Notes: a model not told the origin generated them from the sequence alone. DNA of 64,000 nt from Lachnospiraceae bacterium (GCA_014804365.1 JAAUZX010000051.1:1-64000); one strand, 5' to 3'; shown: positions 44,906-54,107, numbered from the stretch's first letter. Program-made: numbers and translations.

Positions 44906-44983
44906 AAGATATTCTAAGGCGTCAAAAGACTCCGCTTAAGAATATCTATGTCATCTACTGAAGAATCGCTAAGGCGATTCTTC
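44906..44983 (+). repeat. Two hairpins between clpP and clpX
   Basis: AGATATTCT (from 44907) pairs with AGAATATCT (ending about 44950), with further pairing of AAGGCG/CGCTT inside. After it, GAAGAATCGC and GCGATTCTTC (about 44960-44983) form a perfect 10-bp hairpin. Neither has a strong T tract. They could reduce read-through or protect the clpP message. Confidence 0.55.
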
Positions 44984-45028
44984 GAGTGAGAGGTTATTAT
45001 ATAGAAAAGAAAGGCATGGAACATTAAA

Positions 45029-46288
45029 ATGGCGGGAAAGAATTCTGATGACAGGGTGAGGTGTTCTTTTTGCAACAAAACGCAGGATCAGGTGCGGAAA
45101 CTGATTGCCGGTCCCGCGGGCGTCTATATCTGTGATGAATGTGTAGATATCTGTGCAGATATTATTGAGGAAGAATACGAAGAAGAGCCGGATGTGGAGG
45201 AGATGGAGATCAATCTCTTAAAACCGGTGGAGATCAAGAAATTCCTTGATGATTATGTGATCGGGCAGGAGGAAGCCAAGAAAGTTCTGGCGGTCTCCGT
45301 ATACAATCATTACAAACGTGTTATGGCTCCGCAGGAGGATGAGGACGGCGTGGAACTGCAGAAGAGCAACATTATTATGGTTGGTCCTACGGGTTCCGGT
45401 AAAACTTATCTGGCGCAGACATTGGCAAAGATTATTAATGTACCGTTTGCGATCGCCGACGCTACCACGCTGACTGAGGCGGGTTATGTGGGCGAAGATG
45501 TGGAGAATATCCTGCTTAAACTGATACAGGCGGCAGACTACGATATCGAGAGGGCACAATACGGTATCATCTATATTGACGAAATTGACAAGATTACGAA
45601 GAAGAGCGAGAACGTATCGATCACCAGAGATGTATCTGGGGAAGGTGTACAGCAGGCGCTCCTTAAGATCATAGAGGGTACGGTGGCAAGCGTTCCTCCG
45701 CAGGGTGGCAGGAAACATCCGCATCAGGAACTGATTCAGATCGATACCTCCAATATTCTTTTTATCTGCGGCGGCGCCTTCGATGGGCTGGAGAAGATCG
45801 TAGAAGAGCGTTTGGATCGCAATTCCATCGGTTTTAACGCGCAGATCATGGAGAAGAGCAGCAAAGATATCGGGGCGGTACTGAAGGAAGTGGCACCGCA
45901 GGATCTGATGAAATTCGGTCTGATTCCTGAATTTATCGGGCGTGTGCCGATTACCATCACTTTGGAGGGCTTGGATCAGGAGGCATTGATACGCATATTA
46001 CGGGAGCCGAAGAACGCATTGATCAAGCAGTACCAGAAGCTGTTTGAATTCGATGAGGTTAAGCTGAGTGTGGAAGAGGAGGCGATTGAGGAAATTGCCA
46101 AGCTTGCATACGAGCGTAAGACCGGCGCCAGAGGACTTCGTTCCATTATGGAGAGTGTGATGATGGATGTCATGTATGAGATTCCGTCAGATGATAATAT
46201 AGCGGAGTGCGTGCTGACGAAGGAAGCGGTGGACGGCAAAGAGAAACCGCGCATTACCTATCGCAACAGACTGTTGCAGGCAGAATAG
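45029..46288 (+). CDS. clpX: ATP-dependent Clp protease ATP-binding subunit
   Basis: A 419-residue AAA+ unfoldase that feeds substrates to ClpP. The N-terminal zinc-binding domain has CSFC and CDEC pairs (about residues 12-15 and 36-39). Walker A is GPTGSGKT, Walker B is in [10 protein letters not shown], and the IGF loop that docks to ClpP is present as RNSIGFNAQ. Length is as expected. ATG 45029 lies 127 bases after clpP. A stable hairpin follows the gene. Confidence 0.97.
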   Translation: MAGKNSDDRVRCSFCNKTQDQVRKLIAGPAGVYICDECVDICADIIEEEYEEEPDVEEMEINLLKPVEIKKFLDDYVIGQEEAKKVLAVSVYNHYKRVMAPQEDEDGVELQKSNIIMVGPTGSGKTYLAQTLAKIINVPFAIADATTLTEAGYVGEDVENILLKLIQAADYDIERAQYGIIYIDEIDKITKKSENVSITRDVSGEGVQQALLKIIEGTVASVPPQGGRKHPHQELIQIDTSNILFICGGAFDGLEKIVEERLDRNSIGFNAQIMEKSSKDIGAVLKEVAPQDLMKFGLIPEFIGRVPITITLEGLDQEALIRILREPKNALIKQYQKLFEFDEVKLSVEEEAIEEIAKLAYERKTGARGLRSIMESVMMDVMYEIPSDDNIAECVLTKEAVDGKEKPRITYRNRLLQAE

Positions 46289-46302
46289 TAATATGAATTT
46301 AT

Positions 46303-46344
46303 AACGGGACAGCCGGGAGTTTGCTCATGTATGGCTGTCCCGTT
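46303..46344 (+). terminator. Stable hairpin after clpX
   Basis: AACGGGACAGCC (46303-46314) pairs perfectly with GGCTGTCCCGTT (46333-46344). There is no run of T after it, so it is either a weak terminator or a processing or stabilising element between clpX and lon. Confidence 0.5.
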
Positions 46345-46417
46345 CTAGACTCATAGGACAAGGACTGCAGTTGGCAACCATACTGCGTGACAGCAGGAAA
46401 AATATAGGGATAAAGAG

Positions 46418-48850
46418 ATGAGTTTTTTAAATAGGAAAATACAAATTAATAAGGAACAAAATAATCCGGAAGCAGCCGGGTATGCGGATATACCTGTGCA
46501 GAATACGCTTCCGGCCGTGGCGCTGCGCGGGTTGACGATTCTTCCGGGCATGGTGATACACTTTGACTTAAACAGAGACAAGTCGATCGCCGCGGTAGAA
46601 CAGGCGATGCTCTCAGACCAGAAGCTGTTAGTAGTGACACAGAAGAATGCGGGCGAGGAAGAGCCGGCATTCGAGGATGTCTATGATGTGGGGACTGTCG
46701 TGGTCATCAGGCAGGTGACTAAACTGCCGGAGCATACGCTGCGTGTGCTGGTGGAGGGAAAATCGAGAGCGGTATTATACCGGTTTACGAGGGGTTATGA
46801 CTATATTATGGCGGAAATGTCATACGAAAACGATGATATGACAGAAGTGTCTGCCGTTGAGGAAGAGGCAATGACCAGAACGGTCAAGGAAACTTTTTCA
46901 GCATATTACACGTGTTTTCCCAAAGTGGGCAAGGCAGTGGCGGATCAGATCGAGGAGAAGATGACGCTGGGCAGACTGCTCGACAGCATTACGATCAACA
47001 TGCCTCTTACGGTAGCGGATAAACAGAAGATTCTGGAGGCGCTGTCGGTCAAGGAGCGTTTTGAGGTACTGACAGGGATATTGATGCGGGAAGTGGAGAT
47101 CGTTCATATCAGGAATGATCTGTCTAAGAAGATCAGAGGCCGGATCGATAAGAATCAGAGGGATTATATTCTGCGGGAACAGTTACAATATATTAAAGAA
47201 GAACTGGGCGAGAACACCGTGGACTCCGATTTGGAGCAGTTTGAGAAAAACGTGGAGGAACTGGAGGCTTCGGAGGAGATCAAGGAGAAGATCCGTAAGG
47301 AGATCGCGCGTTATAAGAATGTGGCGGGAAGCCATTCGGAGGCCGCGGTGGAACGGGCTTATATCGAGACGCTGTTAGAGCTGCCGTGGGATAAGGCGTC
47401 GAAGGACAGTGAAGATCTCGTGCGCGCCGAGGAAATTCTGAATGCGCAGCACTATGGGCTTAACAAGGTGAAGGAGCGTATTCTGGAATATCTGGCGGTG
47501 CGGGTTCTGACTGGCAAAGGGCAAAGTCCGATCATCTGTCTGGTGGGACCGCCGGGAACAGGTAAGACATCTGTGGCAAAAAGTGTGGCGGAAGCGCTTC
47601 AGAAGAAATATGTGCGGATCTGCCTGGGCGGTATCCGTGATGAGGCAGAGATCAGAGGACACCGCAAAACCTATGTGGGAGCCATGCCGGGCAGGATCAC
47701 CAACGCCGTCAGGCAGGCCGGAGTCAAGAATCCGCTACTGTTGTTAGATGAGATAGATAAGGTGAGCAATGATTATAAGGGCGATCCGGCCTCGGCACTG
47801 CTGGAGGTGCTGGACGGAGAGCAGAACAGCGCGTTTCGCGATCATTATGTGGAGATACCGATGGATTTGTCGGAAGTATTGTTTATTGCTACGGCCAATG
47901 CCGTGGACTCGATTCCGAAACCGCTTCTGGACCGTATGGAGATTATCGAGGTAAACAGTTATACGGCAAATGAGAAATTCCATATTGCCAGAGAGCATCT
48001 GGTGGAGAAGCAGCTTAAGAAGAACGGCATCGAGGCGGAAAAACTTAAGTTTACGGATGACGCTTTGCGTGATATGATACGTTTATACACGCGAGAGGCG
48101 GGCGTGCGTGGACTGGAGCGTCAGATTGGCAAGGTATGCCGTAAAGTGGCAAAGCATATACTGGAAGAAATGCAGGCTGCGGAGTCGCAGACTGACAGTG
48201 GGTCGGAAGTCAATATTACCTCTGATGATCTGGAGCAGTATCTCGGTAAACCGAAATACATGCAGGACAAGGTTAACGACAAGGATGAGGTCGGTATTGT
48301 GCGCGGACTTGCATGGACCAGCGTGGGCGGTGATACGTTGCAGATAGAAGTCAATATTATGCCGGGTGACGGAGAGATTGACCTAACTGGTCAAATGGGT
48401 GACGTGATGAAAGAATCCGCAAGGATTGCCATGAGTTATGTGCGATCCGTCAGTGAACGGTATCAGATTTCGGAGGAAATGTATACCGAGAAGGACTTTC
48501 ATATCCATATTCCGGAAGGCGCCGTGCCCAAGGACGGACCGTCTGCCGGGATCACTTTAGCCACGGCGATACTGTCGGCGGTGACAGGGATTCCTGTGCA
48601 CGCGGACATAGCGATGACTGGTGAAGTCACTCTGAGGGGCAGGGTGCTTCCGATCGGCGGATTGAAAGAAAAGATCCTTGCAGCCAAGACAGCGGGGGTT
48701 AAAACAGTTCTGGTACCGGAGGAAAACGCCAAGGATATCGCGGAACTGGATCAGGAGATTACGGATGGGCTTACGATACATATGGTGAGTCATATGGAAC
48801 AGGTAGCGGAATATGCGTTGGCAGCGTGTGACGAGAATACTGTAAAGTAA
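46418..48850 (+). CDS. lon: ATP-dependent protease Lon
   Basis: An 810-residue LonA protease. It has an N-terminal substrate-binding domain (LPAVALRGLTILPGMVIHFD), an AAA+ domain with Walker A GPPGTGKT, and a C-terminal protease domain with the catalytic serine in PKDGPSAGITLA and the catalytic lysine in GLKEKILAAKTAGV. Length is as expected for LonA. It degrades misfolded and short-lived regulatory proteins in the cytoplasm. It lies 130 bases after clpX and is followed 44 bases later by ysxC. Confidence 0.97.
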   Translation: MSFLNRKIQINKEQNNPEAAGYADIPVQNTLPAVALRGLTILPGMVIHFDLNRDKSIAAVEQAMLSDQKLLVVTQKNAGEEEPAFEDVYDVGTVVVIRQVTKLPEHTLRVLVEGKSRAVLYRFTRGYDYIMAEMSYENDDMTEVSAVEEEAMTRTVKETFSAYYTCFPKVGKAVADQIEEKMTLGRLLDSITINMPLTVADKQKILEALSVKERFEVLTGILMREVEIVHIRNDLSKKIRGRIDKNQRDYILREQLQYIKEELGENTVDSDLEQFEKNVEELEASEEIKEKIRKEIARYKNVAGSHSEAAVERAYIETLLELPWDKASKDSEDLVRAEEILNAQHYGLNKVKERILEYLAVRVLTGKGQSPIICLVGPPGTGKTSVAKSVAEALQKKYVRICLGGIRDEAEIRGHRKTYVGAMPGRITNAVRQAGVKNPLLLLDEIDKVSNDYKGDPASALLEVLDGEQNSAFRDHYVEIPMDLSEVLFIATANAVDSIPKPLLDRMEIIEVNSYTANEKFHIAREHLVEKQLKKNGIEAEKLKFTDDALRDMIRLYTREAGVRGLERQIGKVCRKVAKHILEEMQAAESQTDSGSEVNITSDDLEQYLGKPKYMQDKVNDKDEVGIVRGLAWTSVGGDTLQIEVNIMPGDGEIDLTGQMGDVMKESARIAMSYVRSVSERYQISEEMYTEKDFHIHIPEGAVPKDGPSAGITLATAILSAVTGIPVHADIAMTGEVTLRGRVLPIGGLKEKILAAKTAGVKTVLVPEENAKDIAELDQEITDGLTIHMVSHMEQVAEYALAACDENTVK

Positions 48851-48894
48851 GCATTCTCCATATAGAGTAAGCGCCTGTGGAAATGAGGAGTGTT

Positions 48895-49491
48895 ATGGTT
48901 ATCAAGAATGTGAATTTGGAGACGGTGTGCGGCATTACGAGTAAACTGCCGGAGAATAAACTGCCGGAGATCGCCTTTGCAGGTAAGAGCAATGTGGGTA
49001 AATCCTCACTGATCAACGGACTTATGAATCGTAAGTCTCTGGCGCGCACCAGTTCCCAGCCGGGCAAGACCCAGACCATCAACTATTATAATATCAATGA
49101 GCAGCTGTATTTCGTGGATCTGCCGGGATACGGTTATGCCACTGCGAATGAGCAGGTGAAAGCACAGTGGGGCAAGATGATCGAGGATTATCTGCATCAG
49201 TCAAGGCAGATCCGGGCCGTATTTCTGCTGATTGATATCAGACATGTACCGTCGGAGAATGACCGGATCATGTATAACTGGATACTGGACAGAGGCTATA
49301 AGCCGATCATTATCGCGACGAAACTGGATAAGATCAAGAGGAGCCAGATCGCAAAACAGGTTAAACTGATAACTGACACACTTGACGTAGTAGATGACAC
49401 AACTGTCATACCATATTCGTCCCTGTCAAAACAAGGCAGGGAGGAAATCTATGAATTGCTGGACGGGATATTGTGCGAGGAAGGAGTATGA
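48895..49491 (+). CDS. ysxC: Ribosome biogenesis GTP-binding protein YsxC/EngB
   Basis: A 198-residue GTPase needed for assembly of the large ribosomal subunit. G motifs are present: G1 GKSNVGKSS, G3 DLPGYG, G4 TKLDK. The start at ATG 48895 (MVIKNVNLETV) follows GAGGAG; other in-frame ATGs a few codons upstream are less well placed. The lon-ysxC order is conserved in Firmicutes. The gene is followed after about a dozen bases by repeat element B2. Confidence 0.95.
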   Translation: MVIKNVNLETVCGITSKLPENKLPEIAFAGKSNVGKSSLINGLMNRKSLARTSSQPGKTQTINYYNINEQLYFVDLPGYGYATANEQVKAQWGKMIEDYLHQSRQIRAVFLLIDIRHVPSENDRIMYNWILDRGYKPIIIATKLDKIKRSQIAKQVKLITDTLDVVDDTTVIPYSSLSKQGREEIYELLDGILCEEGV

Positions 49492-49503
49492 AAAGAAAGT
49501 CTA

Positions 49504-49631
49504 AAAATCAGCTCTGCGCACTTGCTGCGCTGAGCGTGCCGCGCCATGCTGCTTGCAGCGTGTGTGCATCATGTACTTGCACCGTACTTTTCATGGGAAT
49601 TTGTGTCAGGAATGACATGGAGGTGCAAGTA
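49504..49631 (+). repeat. Repeat family B three-hairpin element, copy B2, covering a ribosome binding site
   Basis: It has the same three-hairpin layout as B1. Hairpin 1: GCTC (49511-49514) with GAGC (49532-49535) around GCGCA/TGCGC. Hairpin 2: CATGCTG (49545-49551) with CAGCGTG (49556-49562). Hairpin 3: TACTTGCACC (49574-49583) with GGTGCAAGTA (49622-49631), enclosing TGTCA/TGACA. The 3' arm of hairpin 3 includes part of the GGAGG at 49619-49623 and the first base of the start codon at 49631. Confidence 0.8.
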
Positions 49632-50923
49632 TGAAGCCATCATTCAAGACATATGTTAAAGTCATATTGAATTTGTTGACTGCATTGGTCGCTTTACTTT
49701 TGTGTATTTTTCTGCTGCCGAGGTGCCTTATTTTCTTCATGCCGTTTATCATCGGCTGGATCATTGCGTTGATTGCTTCTCCCGTGGTCAGATTTTTTGA
49801 GGAGAGGCTGAAAGTAAGGCGTAAGGGAGCTTCGGTGATCGTAATCGTTGCGGTGCTTGCAGGGGTGATCCTGCTAGTCTACGGGATCGGTTCAACGCTG
49901 GTGCGTGAGGGCATTAATTTTGTCAATGAACTGCCTGCGATGTGGGAGAGCATCGTGGCAGAGCTTAATGAGGTAGGCAGAAATCTGGAAGGTGTGTATA
50001 ACAGATTGCCTGCAGACATGCAGAATACGTTGGATAATATAGGCGCCGAGATGGGAGAATATTTCGGAAGTTTTATGGAAGGGGCCGGAACGCCGACCTT
50101 TCAGGCGGTAGGAAACGTAGCGAAGCAGCTGCCGGATATATTCTTGGGTGTGGTAATGTGTATCCTGTCGGCGTACTTTTTCGTAGCGGATAAGAGTTAT
50201 ATGTCGGATATGGTGAAGAAATATGTTCCGGATTCCGTCAGATATCGCTGTAATCTGGTCCGCAGAAGTCTGCGCAATGCGGTGGGCGGTTATTTCAAGG
50301 CGCAGTTTAAGATCGAGTGCTGGGTGTATGTGCTGCTGGTGATCGGGCTTCTGACACTACATGTGCGCTATGCACTTCTGGTAGCGCTGGGAATTGCATT
50401 TCTGGATTTCCTGCCGGTGTTCGGGACGGGCACGGTCATGATTCCGTGGGCGGTTATCGAGATATTGAATAAAAATTATAAGATGGCGGTGGGACTGCTC
50501 ATTATATGGTGTGTGGGACAGCTTGTCCGTCAGATGATCCAACCTAAGATCGTGGGAGATTCCATGGGCATGGAGGCGATTCCGACCTTGTTTCTTCTTT
50601 TCATAGGATACAAGGTGGCGGGAGTGGTCGGCATGATTTTTGCGGTGCCGATCGGAATTATCGTTGTCAATCTGTATGAAGAGGGTGTGTTTGACACTAC
50701 GAAGCAGAGCATAGAGATTCTGGTGGCGGGATTCAATAAATTTCGTAGGATTCGCCCGGAGGACACGGCGATTGTCGAAGAATATGAGAGAGAAGTGGAG
50801 ACGACTTACCAGGAGGAAATGCAGTCTGCCGAGGAGCAGGAGCGTGAACTGGCAGATGCCGCACGGATCAAGCTGGAGGAGCCGGCGATCATTAAGAAGA
50901 TTATAAAAAGGAAGAACGAATAA
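49631..50923 (+). CDS. AI-2E family transporter (YtvI-like permease)
   Basis: A 430-residue membrane protein of the AI-2E/PerM family with about eight hydrophobic segments. Family features include RCLIFFMPFIIGWIIALIAS near the N-terminus, a central extracytoplasmic region, and the C-terminal pattern QPKIVGDSMGMEAIPTLFLL, as in YtvI. The tail is charged and coiled. Family members have been proposed as transporters or antiporters; the substrate here is unknown. ATG 49631 uses GGAGG at 49619-49623, which lies in the 3' arm of the last hairpin of element B2. This predicts translation that depends on the hairpin opening. Confidence 0.85.
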   Translation: MKPSFKTYVKVILNLLTALVALLLCIFLLPRCLIFFMPFIIGWIIALIASPVVRFFEERLKVRRKGASVIVIVAVLAGVILLVYGIGSTLVREGINFVNELPAMWESIVAELNEVGRNLEGVYNRLPADMQNTLDNIGAEMGEYFGSFMEGAGTPTFQAVGNVAKQLPDIFLGVVMCILSAYFFVADKSYMSDMVKKYVPDSVRYRCNLVRRSLRNAVGGYFKAQFKIECWVYVLLVIGLLTLHVRYALLVALGIAFLDFLPVFGTGTVMIPWAVIEILNKNYKMAVGLLIIWCVGQLVRQMIQPKIVGDSMGMEAIPTLFLLFIGYKVAGVVGMIFAVPIGIIVVNLYEEGVFDTTKQSIEILVAGFNKFRRIRPEDTAIVEEYEREVETTYQEEMQSAEEQERELADAARIKLEEPAIIKKIIKRKNE

Positions 50924-50960
50924 CATAAATCTAAGATGACATAGGAAAGAAGGAACAGAG

Positions 50961-51962
50961 ATGCAGGTTACGGTTTATAATTGCAGGGCTTTTGATGAGA
51001 AGGAGCTTTTTACCGAATATGCTAAGGAATTGGGAATAGAGCTCGTGTTGTGTACGGATGCGCCGACGATGGATAATGTGTCGTTATGTCGGGGCAGTCG
51101 TTGTGTGGATGTGATTACGTCTAAGATCGACGCGGAATTGATGCGTGCTTTTCAGGAGAACGGCGTGGAGTACATTACGACCAGAACCATCGGTTATGAC
51201 CATATTGATCTGGAAGCGGCGAAAGCGTGCGGGATTAAAGTGGGCAATGCGCCTTACGGACCTCACGGCGTGGCGGATTATACGGTTATGCTGATCCTCA
51301 TGTCCATCCGTAAGATGGGCGCGATTCTGGGGAGAACCGCGCTGCAGGATTATACGCTGGCGGGGTTAAACGGAAGAGAATTAAAAGATTTGACCGTAGG
51401 AGTCATCGGTACGGGAAGGATCGGCGCAACGGTGGTACAGAGCCTGTCCGGTTTCGGCTGTCGTATTCTGGCGTATGATCTTTATGAAAAAGAAGAAATC
51501 AGGCAGTATGCCGAGTATGTGCCGCTTGAGCGGATCTGGAAAGAAGCGGATGTGATCACGCTGCATACGCCGCTTACCGAGGAGAATCATCATCTGATCT
51601 GTGCAGATACGATAGCGCAGATGAAGGACGGCGTGGTGATCGTCAACACGGCGAGAGGAGCGCTGATCGATTCCGATGCTTTTATTGAGGCGATCGAGAA
51701 CGGCAAAATCGGTGCGGCGGGATTAGATGTTGTAGAAAATGAGTTTGGTTTATACTATTATGACCACAAGTCGGATATATTAAAGAATAGGGAACTTGCT
51801 CTTTTAAGAAGTTTTCCGAATGTGACGGTTTCCCATCATATGGCCTTCTATACGAAAAATTATGTAGAGACCGTAGTTAAGGACTCTCTTATGAGCTGTA
51901 AGCGATATATGGAAGGGCAGGAGAATCCGTGGGAGATTAAATTTGATAAGGAGAATGCGTGA
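50961..51962 (+). CDS. D-isomer-specific 2-hydroxyacid dehydrogenase (D-lactate dehydrogenase type)
   Basis: A 333-residue NAD-dependent oxidoreductase. The Rossmann motif GVIGTGRIGATVV lies near residues 148-160. The substrate-binding Arg is in NTARGALIDSDAF, and the catalytic His is in VSHHMAFYT, a form typical of D-lactate and related aryl-lactate dehydrogenases. It would reduce a 2-keto acid such as pyruvate to a D-2-hydroxy acid in fermentation; the exact keto acid is not decided by sequence. It starts at ATG 50961 after AAAGAAGGAA and overlaps the next gene by one base. Confidence 0.88.
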   Translation: MQVTVYNCRAFDEKELFTEYAKELGIELVLCTDAPTMDNVSLCRGSRCVDVITSKIDAELMRAFQENGVEYITTRTIGYDHIDLEAAKACGIKVGNAPYGPHGVADYTVMLILMSIRKMGAILGRTALQDYTLAGLNGRELKDLTVGVIGTGRIGATVVQSLSGFGCRILAYDLYEKEEIRQYAEYVPLERIWKEADVITLHTPLTEENHHLICADTIAQMKDGVVIVNTARGALIDSDAFIEAIENGKIGAAGLDVVENEFGLYYYDHKSDILKNRELALLRSFPNVTVSHHMAFYTKNYVETVVKDSLMSCKRYMEGQENPWEIKFDKENA

Positions 51963-52513
51963 TGCAAAAAGGAAACCCGTGGAAGGTTTGGATGAAATTC
52001 TTTTTTGCTGTCTACATTTTGTTTGTGATCAAGGTCATTATTTTCAAGTACCCGATAGAGCAGCTTCGAGCGATTGCTGATACATGGCAGAGAAGCGTTA
52101 TATTGGAAGGACTGGGAACGGCTAACTTTACGCCGTTTAAAACAATTAAAATGTATATCGTATATGCCCATAAGCTGAACAGCGTAGAAAATCTGGCAGG
52201 CAATATACTGGTTTTTATGCCGTTTGGCTTTCTGATTCCGTTTGTGTCCGAGGAGGTGCGAAGCTTTCCGGCAGTTATGCTGAATGCTTTCGTGTTTGTG
52301 CTGGGTATTGAGATGTTCCAGTTATTCAGCGCTTTCGGGGCTTTTGACGTGGACGATATCATGCTGAACTGTCTGGGAGCTGCATTGGGATACGGCTGCT
52401 ATAAGGCGGTGTATCTGCTGTGGTATCGACAGCGCGCAGGGGCATTGGCAGGAGAGATAGAATGCATAGTGGAAAGAGGCGCCAAGGTCAGCGGTGTCAA
52501 TGAGGTAAGATGA
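51962..52513 (+). CDS. VanZ-like family membrane protein
   Basis: A 183-residue membrane protein with four hydrophobic segments. The VanZ pattern is visible in NLAGNILVFMPFGFLIPF, FVFVLGIEMFQLFSAFGAFD and the following DVDDIMLNCLGAALGYG. VanZ-like proteins are linked in some species to teicoplanin tolerance, but most have no known role. ATG 51962 overlaps the dehydrogenase stop and uses AAGGAG eight bases upstream; a GTG one codon earlier is less likely. Confidence 0.87.
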   Translation: MQKGNPWKVWMKFFFAVYILFVIKVIIFKYPIEQLRAIADTWQRSVILEGLGTANFTPFKTIKMYIVYAHKLNSVENLAGNILVFMPFGFLIPFVSEEVRSFPAVMLNAFVFVLGIEMFQLFSAFGAFDVDDIMLNCLGAALGYGCYKAVYLLWYRQRAGALAGEIECIVERGAKVSGVNEVR

Positions 52514-52592
52514 TGATCATTTAGGAATCTTGATGATTTCTTAGTGCAGATAGCAAAAAGTAAGAGTATCCTAAAGACGGGAGGGGATAGGT

Positions 52593-53183
52593 ATGGGTAA
52601 CTTATTGAAGAGACTAAAGACAAATATCGTGATTTCCGCCATACTGTGTGTCGTGCTGGGCATTGTGCTGGTAGTATGGCCGGATCTGTCCATGCAGATC
52701 GTATGTATCGCGATCGGGGCAGTACTGCTGATCGGCGGCGGCGTGCGGCTGGCGGTGTACTTCACGAACAAAGACGGCAGTATGTATGCGCAGATGAGTC
52801 TGATTACGGGCATCGTACTGGCAGTGGTAGGTATCTGGATTCTGATTAAGCCGGATAAGGTGTTGGCAATTATTCCGATCATTGTCGGCATCGTGATCGT
52901 ACTGCACGGAATCAATGATCTGCAGCAGGCGGTCTCACTGTACAAGGATAAGTATGACAAATGGTGGGTAGCGCTGATCTTAGGTGTGCTTACGATAGGA
53001 TTCGGCGTGCTGTTGATCTGCAGGCCTTTTGAGGCGCTGGATACGGTAGTTATGCTGATCGGACTGTTCCTGATCTATGACGGGCTGTCGGATATCTGGA
53101 TCGTGTCGAGGATCTACCGGACGGCTAAGGCGTTGAAGCAGGAGGCGGAGGCGCTGGATGTGGTGGCGAAGGAGGTTAAGTGA
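52593..53183 (+). CDS. DUF308/HdeD-like membrane protein
   Basis: A 196-residue protein with six hydrophobic segments in three similar hairpin pairs, matching the DUF308 (HdeD) repeat architecture: LGIVLVVWPDLSMQIVCIAI, GIWILIKPDKVLAIIPIIVG and GVLLICRPFEALDTVVMLIG. Each unit shows the same W/KPD/RPF turn. Family members are membrane proteins of unknown biochemical role. ATG 52593 follows GGGAGGGG. It stands 79 bases after the VanZ-like gene and before palindrome A3. Confidence 0.85.
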   Translation: MGNLLKRLKTNIVISAILCVVLGIVLVVWPDLSMQIVCIAIGAVLLIGGGVRLAVYFTNKDGSMYAQMSLITGIVLAVVGIWILIKPDKVLAIIPIIVGIVIVLHGINDLQQAVSLYKDKYDKWWVALILGVLTIGFGVLLICRPFEALDTVVMLIGLFLIYDGLSDIWIVSRIYRTAKALKQEAEALDVVAKEVK

Positions 53184-53230
53184 AGGGGAGCGGAAGGGCT
53201 GTTACCGTTTAGTGTTTGACTAAGATGTCC

Positions 53231-53367
53231 GCACAGATGGAAGTTAATATCTACGGAGCCGCGCTTTCGCTCCGTAAAAACCGTAGCGGACACTAAGCTC
53301 GTGAAATACCTCGCTAAGTGCCGACGGTTTTTAAGGGGCTCCTTAAGAAATTAACTTCCATCTGTGC
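53231..53367 (+). repeat. Repeat family A palindrome, copy A3
   Basis: Perfect 18-bp outer arms, GCACAGATGGAAGTTAAT at 53231-53248 and its complement at 53350-53367. Inner pairs are GGAGCC/GGCTCC and AAAAACCGT/ACGGTTTTT, with a local ACGGAG/CTCCGT hairpin. The core CTAAGCTCGTGAAA...CCTCGCTAAGTGCCG is shared with A1. It fills much of the 336-base gap before the gene at 53520; a promoter accounts for the rest. Confidence 0.88.
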
Positions 53368-53439
53368 TGGGTATTTTATGCACGAACGGTAACAGCGGCT
53401 TTACGGATTTGGGAGGTTTATAGATTATAAAAATTAGGG

Positions 53440-53468
53440 TTGTATATTTTGGAGAGAAGTAATAAAAT
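53440..53468 (+). promoter_or_regulatory. Promoter of unknown gene at 53520
   Basis: TTGTAT at 53440-53445 and TAAAAT at 53463-53468 with a 17-base spacer, about 50 bases before the start codon. Confidence 0.6.
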
Positions 53469-53519
53469 AGTGGCAGAAAGAATTGGTTTGTTTCAGATGT
53501 CAGAAAGAGGGAATATGAT

Positions 53520-53987
53520 ATGACGATCGGAGCATTAAGCGCGTACGGTGCGCAGACTTATGTGTATAATGCGAATATGTTGAGTTCAGCCAGCATGAAT
53601 AAATTGTCTAAGATATCTGACAATGTGCTGGATAAGAAGATTGATTACAATGAGCTTACCGATGAAAGCAAGAATGTCAATCCGCTTAAGAAGGGACAGA
53701 CACTTGATTTTCAGAGCATGCTTGCGATGCAGATGCAGCGTGGACAGAATAATGCGGCACGGGTTATGAAGCCAGTGCAGGAGACGCAGGCGGCAGCGGA
53801 TGAGACCGAGCAGGTTCAGTCTTCCGGGGCAGTGGTAGCTCAGTTTGATCAGGCGGCAGCACAGTCAGTAAAGACGGCCGAGGCGGCAGCGGGGCAAGGT
53901 GCAGCCGATATGACGGATACCGGCAGTAACGTTAGTTACCAGATGCAGCAGGCATTGAATGCTTACGGGATGTTTATGACGGCGTAG
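53520..53987 (+). CDS. Hypothetical protein, unknown family
   Basis: A 155-residue soluble protein with no signal peptide or membrane segment. The N-terminal half has conserved-looking phrases (TIGALSAYGAQTYVYNANML, then SKISDNVLDKKIDYNELTDE, and NPLKKGQTLDFQSMLAMQMQ). The C-terminal half is Ala/Gln-rich and of low complexity, ending with QMQQALNAYGMFM. I have the impression of similar short proteins in other Lachnospiraceae but cannot name a family or role. It has its own promoter and is followed by a strong terminator-like structure, so it is a single-gene unit. ATG 53520 is preceded by GAGGG. Confidence 0.6.
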   Translation: MTIGALSAYGAQTYVYNANMLSSASMNKLSKISDNVLDKKIDYNELTDESKNVNPLKKGQTLDFQSMLAMQMQRGQNNAARVMKPVQETQAAADETEQVQSSGAVVAQFDQAAAQSVKTAEAAAGQGAADMTDTGSNVSYQMQQALNAYGMFMTA

Positions 53988-54016
53988 GCGGGATTAGGCA
54001 GCAGAAAACAGATCGG

Positions 54017-54107
54017 AAATAAAGCGGTGCAGGTACATGATAATCTGTGTACGGTGTACCGCTTTTTTATTTCATAGGCAATTGTGCTACATGAAATAAA
54101 AAAGCGG
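54017..54107 (+). terminator. Three-segment terminator structure
   Basis: Segment 1 AAATAAAGCGGT (54017-54028) can pair with segment 2 ACCGCTTTTTTATTT (54058 onward), forming a terminator with a run of six T. Segment 3 ATGAAATAAAAAAGC (54091 onward) can pair with segment 2 over a longer stretch, loop of 15 bases. The two hairpins exclude each other. Either one would end transcription from a different strand. Confidence 0.7.

Noticed and set aside
9467-53367. Family A palindromes considered as retron or group II intron RNA
   Set aside because: No reverse transcriptase gene is present in the window and none of the copies shows intron boundary or domain V features.
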